Shown one piece after another: positions 18,113-26,322 of a DNA stretch of 64,000 nt. Origin of the DNA: Geodermatophilus telluris (lineage in GTDB: Bacteria > Actinomycetota > Actinomycetes > Mycobacteriales > Geodermatophilaceae); the NCBI RefSeq assembly GCF_900102745.1, contig NZ_FMZF01000005.1, forward strand, positions 186,001 through 250,000, given 5' to 3'. Positions within the stretch are counted from its first letter, which is position 1. Each line of letters starts with the position of its first letter. The notes under the pieces are model-generated. The model ran no database searches. It saw only the letters and a list, made by a program, of their open reading frames with translations, and had not been told where the DNA came from. A program made the position numbers and the translations under genes.

Positions 18113-18748
18113 TCAGAGGGTGGCCAACCAGTTGGTGAGCAGCTGCGCGCCGGCGTCGCCGCTCTTCTCGGGGTGGAACTGGGTGGCCGACAGGGCCGCG
18201 TTCTCCACCCCGGCGACGAACCGGTCGCCGTGCTCGGCCCAGGTCACCTTCGGCGGCGCGAGCGGGCCGGGACGGCCGTCCTGGCCGAGGGGGAACTCGC
18301 GGACGCCGTAGGAGTGCACGAAGTAGAAGCGCTCGTCGGCCAGGCCGGCGAACAGCACGCTGTCGGCGGGTGCGGAGACGGTGTTCCAGCCCATGTGCGG
18401 CAGGACCGGCGCCTGCAGCTGCTCGACCGTGCCGGGCCACTCGCCGCAGCCCTCGGCGTCGTGGCCGTGCTCGACGCCGCGCTCGAAGAGCACCTGCATG
18501 CCCACGCAGATGCCCAGCACCGGGCGCCCGCCGGCCAGCCGGCGGCCGATGGTGCGCGGCCCGTCGACGGCGCGCAGCTCCTGGACGCAGTGCGCGAAGG
18601 CACCGACCCCGGGGACGACGAGACCGTCGGCCTCCAGCGCCGCCTCCCGGTCGGCGGTCACGGTGACCTCGGCGCCGACGCGGTGCAGCGCCCGCTCGGC
18701 CGACCTCAGGTTGCCCGAACCATAGTCGAGGACGACCACCTTCTTCAC
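18113..18748 (-). CDS. hisH: imidazole glycerol phosphate synthase glutaminase subunit HisH
   Basis: Class I glutamine amidotransferase of 211 residues that supplies ammonia to HisF. Visible: [15 protein letters not shown] at the start, PGVGAF, the nucleophile in [13 protein letters not shown] (Val where GICLGMQ is usual), MGWNTV and the His-Glu pair in [10 protein letters not shown]. The GTG start at 18748 gives the normal [11 protein letters not shown]-terminus; the frame is open further upstream but not conserved-looking. It stands alone: its usual downstream neighbours hisA and hisF are about 9-12 kb away, and its upstream neighbours hisB and the 58-residue gene are separated from it by two genes. 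Confidence 0.96.
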   Translation of the reverse strand: MKKVVVLDYGSGNLRSAERALHRVGAEVTVTADREAALEADGLVVPGVGAFAHCVQELRAVDGPRTIGRRLAGGRPVLGICVGMQVLFERGVEHGHDAEGCGEWPGTVEQLQAPVLPHMGWNTVSAPADSVLFAGLADERFYFVHSYGVREFPLGQDGRPGPLAPPKVTWAEHGDRFVAGVENAALSATQFHPEKSGDAGAQLLTNWLATL

Positions 18749-18849
18749 GCCTGCCACGGTACCGAGCAGCGCCGCGGGCCCCGGCGGGATTCCCGGCCCG
18801 GGAACGGGGACCCGCCCCACCCTCGGGGGTGAGCGCCGGGCGCACCCGG

Positions 18850-18878
18850 CTCAAGACGGGCCCCCGGCCGGGCGATGT
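18850..18878 (+). promoter_or_regulatory. sigma-28 (FliA/WhiG)-like promoter
   Basis: CTCAAG at 18850-18855 is followed after exactly 15 bases by GGCGATGT at 18871-18878. This matches the motility-sigma pattern CTCAAG-N15-GCCGATA-like with one mismatch in the core GCCGAT. Transcription would begin at or next to the ATG at 18886, giving a leaderless GGDEF mRNA. Inferred from sequence only. Confidence 0.45.
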
Positions 18879-18885
18879 GCCGGTC

Positions 18886-19974
18886 ATGCGACCACTGGCA
18901 CAGGACGAGGAGCGCGTCGACTTCTGGCGCCGGCACACGATCGGCGGTGTCGTGCTCTGCGTCGTGCTGCCCGTCATCGTCCTGGTGCGCACCTGGATCA
19001 CCGCCGGAGTGCCCAACGCCGCGGTGATCGTGCCCATCGCGCTGGCCGTCGCTGTCCCGGCGCCCCTGCTGCTGCTGGTCCCCGTGGAGCGGCTGGTCCG
19101 CCACCCCCGCGGCCGGCTGTTCTACGACGCCTGGGAGGCCGCCGGCATCGCGCTGGTGATCGTGCTGTGCCTGCTCGACGGCGGGACGACGAGCCCCTAC
19201 GTGCTGTTCCTGTTCGTGCTGCTGGCGCACGCCGCGCTCGCCTACCCCCCGATCGGCGTGGCGCTGGCCGGGACGACGATCGTCGCGGGCTACCTGACGA
19301 TGGGCCTGGTCGACGGCAGCCTGCGCCCCTCCGACCTGCTCGTCGGCGTCCTGGCGCTGGCCGTGGCCACCGGCACCTGCGCCTTCGCCTCGGCCAACCA
19401 CGTCCGCGCCTACGAGCGCACCGCCGCCTACGCCCAGGAGATCGCCGCGCTCGCCCGGCGCGACGGGCTCACCGGGACGCTGAACCACCGCGCCTTCCAC
19501 GAGCGGCTGGACGCCCACGTGCGGCGGTCCGCGGCCGACCACCCGGTCAGCCTGCTCATCGTCGACGTCGACTCGTTCAAGACCGTCAACGACACCTTCG
19601 GCCACCCGGCCGGTGACGGCGTGCTGCAGCTGGTGGGCGCCACGCTGACCGAGCTGACCCGCCCCGGCGACGTCGCCGGCCGCCTCGGCGGTGACGAGTT
19701 CGCGCTGCTGCTGCCGGGCACCGCCACGCCCGAGGCCGCCGCGATCGCCGAGCGGCTGCGGGCCCGGGTCGGCTCCGCCGACGCCGCGCTCGGCGCGACC
19801 CTCAGCGTGGGCGTCGCCACGGCCACCGCCCCCGACGCCACCGCGCTGCACGCCGCCGCCGACGCGGCCGCGTACCGCGCCAAGCGCGGTGGCCGCGACC
19901 GGGTGGTCACCGCCGCGGACGGCACCGAGGGCACCGCGCACAGCACCGAGGACACCGCCGTCCCCGTCCCCTGA
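18886..19974 (+). CDS. membrane GGDEF diguanylate cyclase
   Basis: Makes cyclic di-GMP from GTP. The N-terminal half has about six hydrophobic segments (residues 20-185); the C-terminal GGDEF domain begins LARRDGLTGTLNHRAF and carries VDVDSFKTVNDTFGH and the intact active site RLGGDEFALLL. An inhibitory I-site, RPGD, lies five residues before the GGDEF, so product inhibition is expected. No EAL domain. ATG 18886 is preferred to the upstream in-frame GTGs because a sigma-28-like promoter occupies the upstream bases. It is inserted between hisH and the hisB block on the opposite strand. A link with motility is inferred. Confidence 0.93.
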   Translation: MRPLAQDEERVDFWRRHTIGGVVLCVVLPVIVLVRTWITAGVPNAAVIVPIALAVAVPAPLLLLVPVERLVRHPRGRLFYDAWEAAGIALVIVLCLLDGGTTSPYVLFLFVLLAHAALAYPPIGVALAGTTIVAGYLTMGLVDGSLRPSDLLVGVLALAVATGTCAFASANHVRAYERTAAYAQEIAALARRDGLTGTLNHRAFHERLDAHVRRSAADHPVSLLIVDVDSFKTVNDTFGHPAGDGVLQLVGATLTELTRPGDVAGRLGGDEFALLLPGTATPEAAAIAERLRARVGSADAALGATLSVGVATATAPDATALHAAADAAAYRAKRGGRDRVVTAADGTEGTAHSTEDTAVPVP

Positions 19975-19984
19975 GCCGCCCGGG

Positions 19985-20554
19985 TCAGCGGTCCCAGGGC
20001 AGCACGGTGAGCTCGGGCCACACGGCCTGCCAGCGGGCGGCCTTGGTCTCGTAGACCTCCCGGGGGGCGGGACTGTCCGGATTGGGCCGCACGACCATGC
20101 CGAGGGCGTCGTCGAGGCCGTACGGCGCGTACAGCCGCGGCCGGCCGTCCTCCGTGGTCAGCGCCACCGAGCAGCACACCGCGGCGAAGACGTCGACGGC
20201 GTCGGTGCACGAGCGGAAGGCCGGAGGCGCCGCGGTGCCGAAGCGGCCGGCGTACCAGAGGTGCACCCGCGCCTCGTTGCGCACCTCGACCGGCACGGGC
20301 ACGTCCGCGAAGAGGTCCGCGGCGCGGCGGATGACGGCGTCCTCGGCTTCCCACGAGGTGTCGGCGTCCCAGTAGAAGAGGTCGGCGTCGCGGACGCCGG
20401 TGCCCGGCGGCCGGCCGGTGAGCCCGTTCCACGCCGCCTGGAACAGCACCCCGGCGGTCAGCCACCACTCCCCGAGTCCCAGAGCCGGTGCCCGGTCGAG
20501 CACCGCGGCCACCACCGGGTCGGCGAGGACGAGCGCCAGGAACCGGCCGCTCAG
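19985..20554 (-). CDS. nucleotidyltransferase-like protein (NTP_transf_6/DUF925 type)
   Basis: About 190 residues resembling the PF06042 nucleotidyltransferase-like family: LALVLADPVVAAVLDRAPALGLGEWWLTAGVLFQAAWN at the start, then the acidic metal-site candidate VRDADLFYWD near residue 55, VRNEARVHLWYAGRFG and the C-terminal YAPYGLDDALGMVVRPNP. The family's target is unknown. The start is uncertain: a CTG at 20554 overlapping the upstream stop gives the usual N-terminus, while the nearest GTG upstream (20674) would overlap nearly all of the 58-residue gene. Lies in the hisB-hisH interval. Confidence 0.8.
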   Translation of the reverse strand: MSGRFLALVLADPVVAAVLDRAPALGLGEWWLTAGVLFQAAWNGLTGRPPGTGVRDADLFYWDADTSWEAEDAVIRRAADLFADVPVPVEVRNEARVHLWYAGRFGTAAPPAFRSCTDAVDVFAAVCCSVALTTEDGRPRLYAPYGLDDALGMVVRPNPDSPAPREVYETKAARWQAVWPELTVLPWDR

Positions 20555-20727
20555 ATCAACCGCAGGATCCCCGACGCCGTCGCCAGCAGCGCCGCGACCA
20601 GCAGGACGAGCGCGAACACCACCTGCGGTCCGGTGCGGCCCTTCGTGTCGTGGTCGGCCCGCCAGATGCTCCACGCCCCGCCCAGCAGGAACCCGCCGAC
20701 GACGACGAGGACGGCGCCGGAGGACAC
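20551..20727 (-). CDS. 58-residue membrane protein in the hisB-hisH interval
   Basis: A short protein with two hydrophobic segments, VLVVVGGFLLGGAWSIW and VVFALVLLVAALLATASG, joined by a charged loop RADHDTKGRTGPQ. Its GTG starts at the base right after the hisB stop (TAG then GTG), so it is almost surely translated from the his transcript. Small membrane proteins at this place, between hisB and hisH, occur in other Actinobacteria as I recall. Function is unknown. It is too short for routine gene finders and easily missed. Confidence 0.7.
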   Translation of the reverse strand: MSSGAVLVVVGGFLLGGAWSIWRADHDTKGRTGPQVVFALVLLVAALLATASGILRLI

Positions 20728-21324
20728 CTAGAGGGCGCCCTTGGTGGAGGGCACGTCGGCGACCCGGGGGTCGATGGCGACCGCGGTGCGCAGCGCCCGC
20801 GCGAGCGCCTTGAACTGGCCCTCGACGATGTGGTGGGCGTCGCGGCCGGCGTAGAGCACCCGCACGTGCAGGGTGATCCGCGCGTTGAACGCGAACGACT
20901 CCAGCACGTGCTTCGTCAGCGACGTCGGGTAGTCCGGCCCGATCACCGGCGTCATCGTCTCGGGCTCGGCGTGCACGAAGTAGGGCCGGCCCGACAGGTC
21001 GACGGCGGCCTGCACGAGCACCTCGTCCATGGGGATGGTGGCGTCGCCGTAGCGGGTGATGCCCTTCTTGTCCCCGAGCGCCTCGCCGAACGCCTGGCCG
21101 AGTGCGATGGCGACGTCCTCGACCGTGTGGTGGGCGTCGATGTGCAGGTCGCCGTCGGCCTGCACGGTGAGGTCGATGCCGCTGTGCTTGGACAGCGCGG
21201 TCAGCATGTGGTCGTAGAAGCCGACGCCGGTGCTGATCGAGCTCGTCCCGGTGCCGTCGAGGTCGACCTCGACGACGAGCTTGGTCTCGCTGGTCGCCCG
21301 CTCGACGCGTGCAGTACGGCTCAT
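20728..21324 (-). CDS. hisB: imidazoleglycerol-phosphate dehydratase HisB
   Basis: Monofunctional IGP dehydratase of 198 residues making imidazole acetol phosphate, the sixth step of histidine synthesis. The duplicated metal-binding motifs are present: [25 protein letters not shown] in the first half and [32 protein letters not shown] in the second, giving the manganese ligands. Starts at ATG 21324, five bases after hisC ends. Third gene of hisD-hisC-hisB; there is no fused phosphatase domain, as usual in Actinobacteria. Confidence 0.97.
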   Translation of the reverse strand: MSRTARVERATSETKLVVEVDLDGTGTSSISTGVGFYDHMLTALSKHSGIDLTVQADGDLHIDAHHTVEDVAIALGQAFGEALGDKKGITRYGDATIPMDEVLVQAAVDLSGRPYFVHAEPETMTPVIGPDYPTSLTKHVLESFAFNARITLHVRVLYAGRDAHHIVEGQFKALARALRTAVAIDPRVADVPSTKGAL

Positions 21325-21329
21325 GGGTC

Positions 21330-22433
21330 TCAGTCTCCCAGGCGGTGGTCGGGGGCCACCTCGCCCAGGGCGGCGAGGAAGGCGTCGGTCTCGGCGGGCG
21401 TGCCGGCGGTGACCCGCAGCCAGCCGGGGATGCCGACGTCGCGGACCAGCACGTCGCGGTCGAGCAGCGCCTGCCAGGCCGCGGGCGCGTCGGCGAACCG
21501 GCCGAACAGGACGAAGTTGGCGTCGCTGGGCACGCTGGTCAGGCCCAGCGACGGCAGCGTGGCGACGATCCGGTCGCGCTGGTGGCGGACCGCGTCGACG
21601 GTGGCCAGCAGCGCGTCGGTGTGGGCGAGCGCGGCCCGCGCCGCGGCCTGGGTGAGCGACGAGAGGTGGTAGGGCAGCCGGACGAGCTGGACGGCGTCGA
21701 CGACGGCGGGGTCGGCGGCCAGGTAGCCCAGCCGCAGCCCGGCCATGCCGAACGCCTTGCTCATCGTGCGGCTGACCACCAGCCGCGGCCGGCCCGGCAG
21801 CAGGGTCAGCGCCGACGGGGTCCCGGTGCGGGCGAACTCCGCGTAGGCCTCGTCCACCACCACCACGCCCTCGGTGGCGTCGTGGACCCGCTCGATCGTC
21901 TCCAGCGCCACCGCCGTCCCGGTGGGGTTGTTCGGGCTGGTCACGAACACGACGTCGGGGCGCACCTCGCGCACCTGGGCGACGGCCTGCGCGGCGTCGA
22001 TGGTGAAGTCCGCGCGCCGGTGCCCGTCGACCCACGACGTGCCGGTGCCGGCGGAGATGATCGGGTGCATCGAGTACGACGGCGTGAAGCCCAGCGCCGT
22101 CCGCCCCGCCCCGCCGAAGGCCTGCAGCAGCTGCTGCAGCACCTCGTTGGAGCCGTTGGCCGCCCACACCTGCGCCGGCTCGATGCGCTCCCCGCCGCGG
22201 GACAGGTAGGCGGCCAGGTCGGCGCGCAGCGCGACCGCGTCCCGGTCGGGGTAGCGGTTGAGGTCCACCGCCGCGTGCCCCAGCGCCTCGCCGAGCGTGG
22301 CCAGCAGCTCGTCGGGCAGCGGGTGCGGGTTCTCGTTGGTGTTGAGCCGGTGCGTGACCTGCAGCTGGGGGGCGCCGTAGGGCGTGCGGCCGCGCAGCTC
22401 CGGCCGCAGCGGGAGCTCGTCGAGGGTGGTCAC
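21330..22433 (-). CDS. hisC: histidinol-phosphate aminotransferase HisC
   Basis: PLP enzyme (class I/II aminotransferase fold), 367 residues, converting imidazole acetol phosphate to histidinol phosphate. Motifs: [11 protein letters not shown] near the N-terminus, [16 protein letters not shown], the PLP-pocket [18 protein letters not shown], and the Schiff-base Lys in [18 protein letters not shown]-terminal [10 protein letters not shown]. The GTG start overlaps the hisD stop (GTGA). Complete and typical. Confidence 0.96.
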   Translation of the reverse strand: MTTLDELPLRPELRGRTPYGAPQLQVTHRLNTNENPHPLPDELLATLGEALGHAAVDLNRYPDRDAVALRADLAAYLSRGGERIEPAQVWAANGSNEVLQQLLQAFGGAGRTALGFTPSYSMHPIISAGTGTSWVDGHRRADFTIDAAQAVAQVREVRPDVVFVTSPNNPTGTAVALETIERVHDATEGVVVVDEAYAEFARTGTPSALTLLPGRPRLVVSRTMSKAFGMAGLRLGYLAADPAVVDAVQLVRLPYHLSSLTQAAARAALAHTDALLATVDAVRHQRDRIVATLPSLGLTSVPSDANFVLFGRFADAPAAWQALLDRDVLVRDVGIPGWLRVTAGTPAETDAFLAALGEVAPDHRLGD

Positions 22434-23734
22434 GACTGCTGGCGGACCCGGACGGCGGCCGCGTGCGCGGGCAGGTCCTCGGCGTGGGCGAGCGCGTCGA
22501 CGTGCCCGGCCACCGCGGCCAGCGCCTGCTCGTCGTACTCGACGACGTGGATGCCGCGCAGGAACGTCTGCACGGACAGGCCGCTGGAGTGCCGGGCGCA
22601 GCCGCCGGTGGGCAGCACGTGGTTGGAGCCGGCGATGTAGTCGCCCAGCGACACCGGCGACCAGGCGCCGACGAACACCGCGCCGGCGTTGCGCACCCGC
22701 AGCGCCACCGCGCGGGCGTCCCGGGTCTGGATCTCCAGGTGCTCGGCGGCGTAGGCGTCGACCACGGCGAGGCCGGCGTCGACGTCGTCGACCAGCACGA
22801 CGCCGGACTGGCTGCCGTCGAGCGCGGTGAGGATGCGCTCGGAGTGCTTGGTGGCCGCGACCTGCGCCGGCAGGAGGTCGAGGACGGCGTCGGCGAGCGC
22901 CTCGCTCGTCGTCACCAGGACCGCGCCGGCCAGCGGGTCGTGCTCGGCCTGGCTGACCAGGTCGGCGGCGACGTGCACCGGGTCGGCGGTGTCGTCGGCG
23001 AGGATGGCGACCTCGGTGGGGCCGGCCTCGGAGTCGATGCCGATCAGCCCGCGCAGCAGCCGCTTGGCGGCGGTGACGTAGACGTTGCCGGGACCGGTGA
23101 CCAGGTCGACCGGCTCGCAGGCGCCCGCGCCGTAGCCGAAGACGGCGATCGCCTGCGCGCCGCCGACCGCGTGCACCTCGGTGACGCCCAGCAGCGCGCA
23201 CGCGGCCAGCACGCCGGGGTCGGGCAGCCCGCCGTTGTCCCGCTGCGGCGGGGAGGCGACCGCGATCGACTCGACGCCGGCGATCTGCGCCGGGACGACG
23301 TTCATCACCACGCTGGACAGCAGCGGCGCGAGCCCGCCGGGCACGTAGAGGCCGACCCGGCGCACCGGCACCCACCGCTCGGTGACCGTGCCGCCGTGCA
23401 CCACCTGGGTGGTCACGTCGGTGCGGGCCTGGTCGGCGTGCACCGTCCGGACCCGGGCGATCGACTCCTCCAGCGCGGCGCGCACCGCCGGGTCGAGGCC
23501 GTCGAGGGCGGCCTGCAGCGCCGCGGGCGGGACGGTGAAGTCCTCGGCGTCGACGCCGTCGAGGCGGGCGGTGATCTCGCGGACCGCCTGCGCGCCGCGG
23601 ATCCTGACGTCCTCGCACAGCGGGCGGACGGTGGCCAGCACCGAGTCGATGTCGGTGGCGGCGCGGGGCAGCAGGCCGGCCAGGTCGCGGACCCCCGGCA
23701 GCGCGGAACCGCGCAGGTCGATGCGGGCGAGCAC
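22430..23734 (-). CDS. hisD: histidinol dehydrogenase HisD
   Basis: Zinc enzyme of 434 residues performing the last two oxidations, histidinol to histidine with NAD. Seen: [17 protein letters not shown], the NAD-site region [39 protein letters not shown] and the catalytic/zinc-binding stretch [18 protein letters not shown]. First gene of the hisDCB block. The GTG start is backed by a GGAGG five bases upstream. The 103-base gap upstream, shared with a divergent gene, holds two CGGGGAGAG boxes 11 bases apart (23744-23763) and presumably the promoter; no leader peptide or T-box was recognised. Confidence 0.97.
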   Translation of the reverse strand: MLARIDLRGSALPGVRDLAGLLPRAATDIDSVLATVRPLCEDVRIRGAQAVREITARLDGVDAEDFTVPPAALQAALDGLDPAVRAALEESIARVRTVHADQARTDVTTQVVHGGTVTERWVPVRRVGLYVPGGLAPLLSSVVMNVVPAQIAGVESIAVASPPQRDNGGLPDPGVLAACALLGVTEVHAVGGAQAIAVFGYGAGACEPVDLVTGPGNVYVTAAKRLLRGLIGIDSEAGPTEVAILADDTADPVHVAADLVSQAEHDPLAGAVLVTTSEALADAVLDLLPAQVAATKHSERILTALDGSQSGVVLVDDVDAGLAVVDAYAAEHLEIQTRDARAVALRVRNAGAVFVGAWSPVSLGDYIAGSNHVLPTGGCARHSSGLSVQTFLRGIHVVEYDEQALAAVAGHVDALAHAEDLPAHAAAVRVRQQS

Positions 23735-23837
23735 GGGGACCTCCGGGGAGAGTTCGGGGAGAGCCCCAGGGTAGTAGCGGCGGCGCCGTCCCTCGTCACC
23801 GCCGCCGGGGCGGCCCCCGCGCCCGTACGCTCGCGGC

Positions 23838-24668
23838 GTGGGTGACCTCGTCCCGCTGTTCCCGCTCGGGTCGCCGCTGTTCCCGGGGATCGTGCTGCCG
23901 CTGCAGGTGTTCGAGCCCCGGTACCGGGCCCTGGTCCGCGACCTGCTGGCCCTGCCCGAGGACGGCGGCGGCCGGCGCTTCGGCGTGGTCGCGATCCGCC
24001 AGGGCTGGGAGGTCGAGCGGGTGGCGCCGGCCGAGGCGCTCTACGACGTCGGCTGCACCGCGGAGCTGCAGGTGGTGCGCCCGCAGCCCGACGGCGGGTT
24101 CCGCCTGGTGACCGTGGGCGGCGACCGGTTCCGGCTGCTCGACGTCGTCGTCGGCGGCGAGGACGAGGAGGACAAGCCCTACCTGCAGGCCGAGGTGGAG
24201 TGGCTGACCGACGAGGAGGCCGCCGAGGAGGCGGCCGGTGACCAGGAGCAGGTGCTGGGCTCCCCCGCCGCCGGGCTCGACGAGGGCCTGGTGCGGGAGG
24301 TGGCCAGCGGGTCGCTCGGCGTGCTGGAGCGCGGCGTCGGCGGCCTGTTCACCCGCTACGTCGCGGCGGTCGCGGCGCTGCAGACCGGCCGCGAGGAGAC
24401 CGCCGCGGCCGGCGCGGCCGAGGAGCTGGCCGGCGCCGAGGCACTGCTGGAGGCGGTGGCCGGCGACCCCCGGGCGCTGTCCTGGCTGGTCGCCTCGGCG
24501 GCCCTGCTGACCACCGAGGACCGCCAGGCGCTGCTGGCCGAGTCGGCCACCCGGCGCCGGCTGGCGGCCGAGGCCCGGCTGCTGCGCCGGGAGCTGACCC
24601 TGCTGGAGACGGTGGGCGCGGTGCCCGCGCCGCTGCACCAGTTCGCCGGCCCGCTCGGCCTCAACTAG
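23838..24668 (+). CDS. LON peptidase substrate-binding (LAN) domain protein
   Basis: A stand-alone Lon N-terminal domain protein of 276 residues. The start is characteristic: [33 protein letters not shown], followed by [25 protein letters not shown] and a GDRFRLLDV strand. The second half is helical and Glu/Ala-rich. There is no AAA+ or Ser-Lys protease domain, so it is not a protease by itself; function is unknown. Divergent from hisD and 15 bases ahead of an APH-like gene on the same strand. Confidence 0.88.
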   Translation: MGDLVPLFPLGSPLFPGIVLPLQVFEPRYRALVRDLLALPEDGGGRRFGVVAIRQGWEVERVAPAEALYDVGCTAELQVVRPQPDGGFRLVTVGGDRFRLLDVVVGGEDEEDKPYLQAEVEWLTDEEAAEEAAGDQEQVLGSPAAGLDEGLVREVASGSLGVLERGVGGLFTRYVAAVAALQTGREETAAAGAAEELAGAEALLEAVAGDPRALSWLVASAALLTTEDRQALLAESATRRRLAAEARLLRRELTLLETVGAVPAPLHQFAGPLGLN

Positions 24669-24683
24669 GACCCGGGGCCGGGC

Positions 24684-25505
24684 GTGGGCGGGGACCCGGC
24701 ACCGCCGGCCGGGGACGCGGGCGGCGAGCTGCTCGCCGGGGGCAGGACGTCGCCCGGCGTCGTCCGCGTCGGGGACACGGTGCGCCGCCCGGTCCGCCGC
24801 TGGACGACCACGGTGCACGCGGTGCTGCGGCACCTGGAACGGGTCGGCTTCCCCGGCGCGCCCCGGGTGCTCGGGTTCGACGACGCGGGCCGGGAGGTGC
24901 TCGGTTGGCTGGCGGGCGAGGTGGCCGGCGAGGCGCCGTGGCCGGCGTGGGTGTCCTCGGACGAGGCCCTGCCCCAGGTCGGCGCCTGGCTGCGGCGGCT
25001 GCACGACGCGACGGCCGGCTTCGTGCCGCCGGAGGACGCGGTGTGGTTCTCCGGCCGGCCCTGGCGACCGGGCCTGGTCGTCGGGCACCACGACGCGGCG
25101 CCGTACAACGCGGTCTGGCAGGAGGGCCGGCTGGTCGGGTTCGTCGACTGGGACCTCGCGGGGCCCTCCTCCCGGGAGTTCGACCTCGCCTGGTCGGCGC
25201 TGCTGTGGGTGCCGCTGCTCGCCGCGGGGTCCGCGTGGCCCGTCGTCCCCCGTCCGGTGGCCGAGCGCCGCCGGCGCCTGCACCTGCTGTTGGACGGCTA
25301 CGGGTACGGCGAGGACCGCTCCGCGCTGCGGGCAGCGGTGCTCGCGCGCGCCCGGCGCAACGCCGAGGTGACCCGCCGGCTCGCCGACGGCGGCGACCCG
25401 GTCTTCCAGGCGCTCCGCGGCCAGGCCGACGACCTCGACCGGTCGGCCCGGCAGGTGGACGGGCTCCCGGGGTCCTTCTGGCGGCGCCCCGCCGCGCGGT
25501 CCTGA
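24684..25505 (+). CDS. aminoglycoside phosphotransferase-family kinase-like protein
   Basis: A 273-residue APH/ChoK-fold protein. The N-lobe has VVRVGDTVRRPVRRW and VHAVLRHLERVGFPGAPRVLGFD; the catalytic loop is VVGHHDAAPYNAVW (the usual HGDxxxxN appears as HHDAAPYN) and the metal-binding Asp is in VGFVDWDLAGPSS. It is probably a small-molecule kinase; antibiotic resistance should not be assumed because these proteins are abundant in Actinobacteria. GTG start, likely co-transcribed with the upstream LON-domain gene. Convergent with the 25563 gene. Confidence 0.83.
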   Translation: MGGDPAPPAGDAGGELLAGGRTSPGVVRVGDTVRRPVRRWTTTVHAVLRHLERVGFPGAPRVLGFDDAGREVLGWLAGEVAGEAPWPAWVSSDEALPQVGAWLRRLHDATAGFVPPEDAVWFSGRPWRPGLVVGHHDAAPYNAVWQEGRLVGFVDWDLAGPSSREFDLAWSALLWVPLLAAGSAWPVVPRPVAERRRRLHLLLDGYGYGEDRSALRAAVLARARRNAEVTRRLADGGDPVFQALRGQADDLDRSARQVDGLPGSFWRRPAARS

Positions 25506-25562
25506 CCCCGCGCCACGAGCCGTGCGCGCGGCGCCCGTCGCGGGGGACGCCCCCGGCCGGGC

Positions 25563-26288
25563 TCAGCGGACCGGCACGCCGTCCGCGGTCGGTCCGGGCC
25601 GGGGGGCGCCGGGCGTCTCCGCGGTGCCGCGGCCGAGGTCGTCGCTGCTGGCGAACAGCGCGGCGACGACGTAGACCAGCAGCGCGCAGAACGGCGCGAC
25701 CGCCAGCGCGGGCAGCGAGGACAGGTCCAGCCCGGTGGTCACCCGGGCGCCGACGTCGGCCAGCTGCGCGGCCGTGGGACCGGGCGCCAGCCCCTCCCCC
25801 AGCTGCCAGGCCAGCACCCCGGCCAGCGTGGTGCCCAGCGCCGTCGCCAGCAGCCAGGCCACACCGCGGCGGCGGCGCACCGCCCAGGCTCCCCCGCCGG
25901 CGAGCAGCCCGAGGCCGGCGAGGACGAGCACCAGGACCGCGTCGTCGCCGACCAGCAGCTCCGCCGAGGGCCGCCCGAGCGGCACCGCGCCGCCCTCGAC
26001 GACCTCGAAGCGGGCCCGCGGCGCCAGCCACAGCCACAGCAGCCCCGCCGGCAGCCCGGCCAGCGCCAGCAGCCCGGCCCACACCACGGCGCCGCGCAGG
26101 TCCGAGCGCAGCTCGGCGCGCCAGGCCGCGTGCCGGGCCGGGGCCGCGGCGGCGGGCGCGTGGGTGCCTGCCGCGCCGGCCGCCGTGCTGCCGGCCGCCG
26201 CGACCACCGCCGGGACGACCGTGCCGCCGTGGGCCGGGCCGCCGCGGGACACCCCCGGGCCGTCGGGGAGCGGGGAGGGACTGCTCAC
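25563..26288 (-). CDS. four-helix membrane protein (DUF2567-like)
   Basis: A 241-residue membrane protein with an Ala/Pro-rich cytoplasmic N-terminus (about 55 residues) and four hydrophobic segments: VVWAGLLALAGLPAGLLWLWL, VLVLVLAGLGLLAGGG, VAWLLATALGTTLAGVLAWQL and LPALAVAPFCALLVYVVAALF. Between the first two is a soluble loop starting APRARFEVVEGG. The topology and its place directly downstream of dnaE match the DUF2567 proteins of other Actinobacteria; that identification is tentative. Separated from dnaE by 34 bases, so it may be its co-transcribed partner. Confidence 0.72.
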   Translation of the reverse strand: MSSPSPLPDGPGVSRGGPAHGGTVVPAVVAAAGSTAAGAAGTHAPAAAAPARHAAWRAELRSDLRGAVVWAGLLALAGLPAGLLWLWLAPRARFEVVEGGAVPLGRPSAELLVGDDAVLVLVLAGLGLLAGGGAWAVRRRRGVAWLLATALGTTLAGVLAWQLGEGLAPGPTAAQLADVGARVTTGLDLSSLPALAVAPFCALLVYVVAALFASSDDLGRGTAETPGAPRPGPTADGVPVR

Positions 26289-26322
26289 AAGCCCCAGTGA
26301 ACCCGCCCGGCCGGGACGACGC

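Noticed and set aside
24684..25505. Aminoglycoside resistance gene
   Set aside because: The fold is APH-like, but the motifs are generic and there is no mobile context; a resistance claim is not supported.
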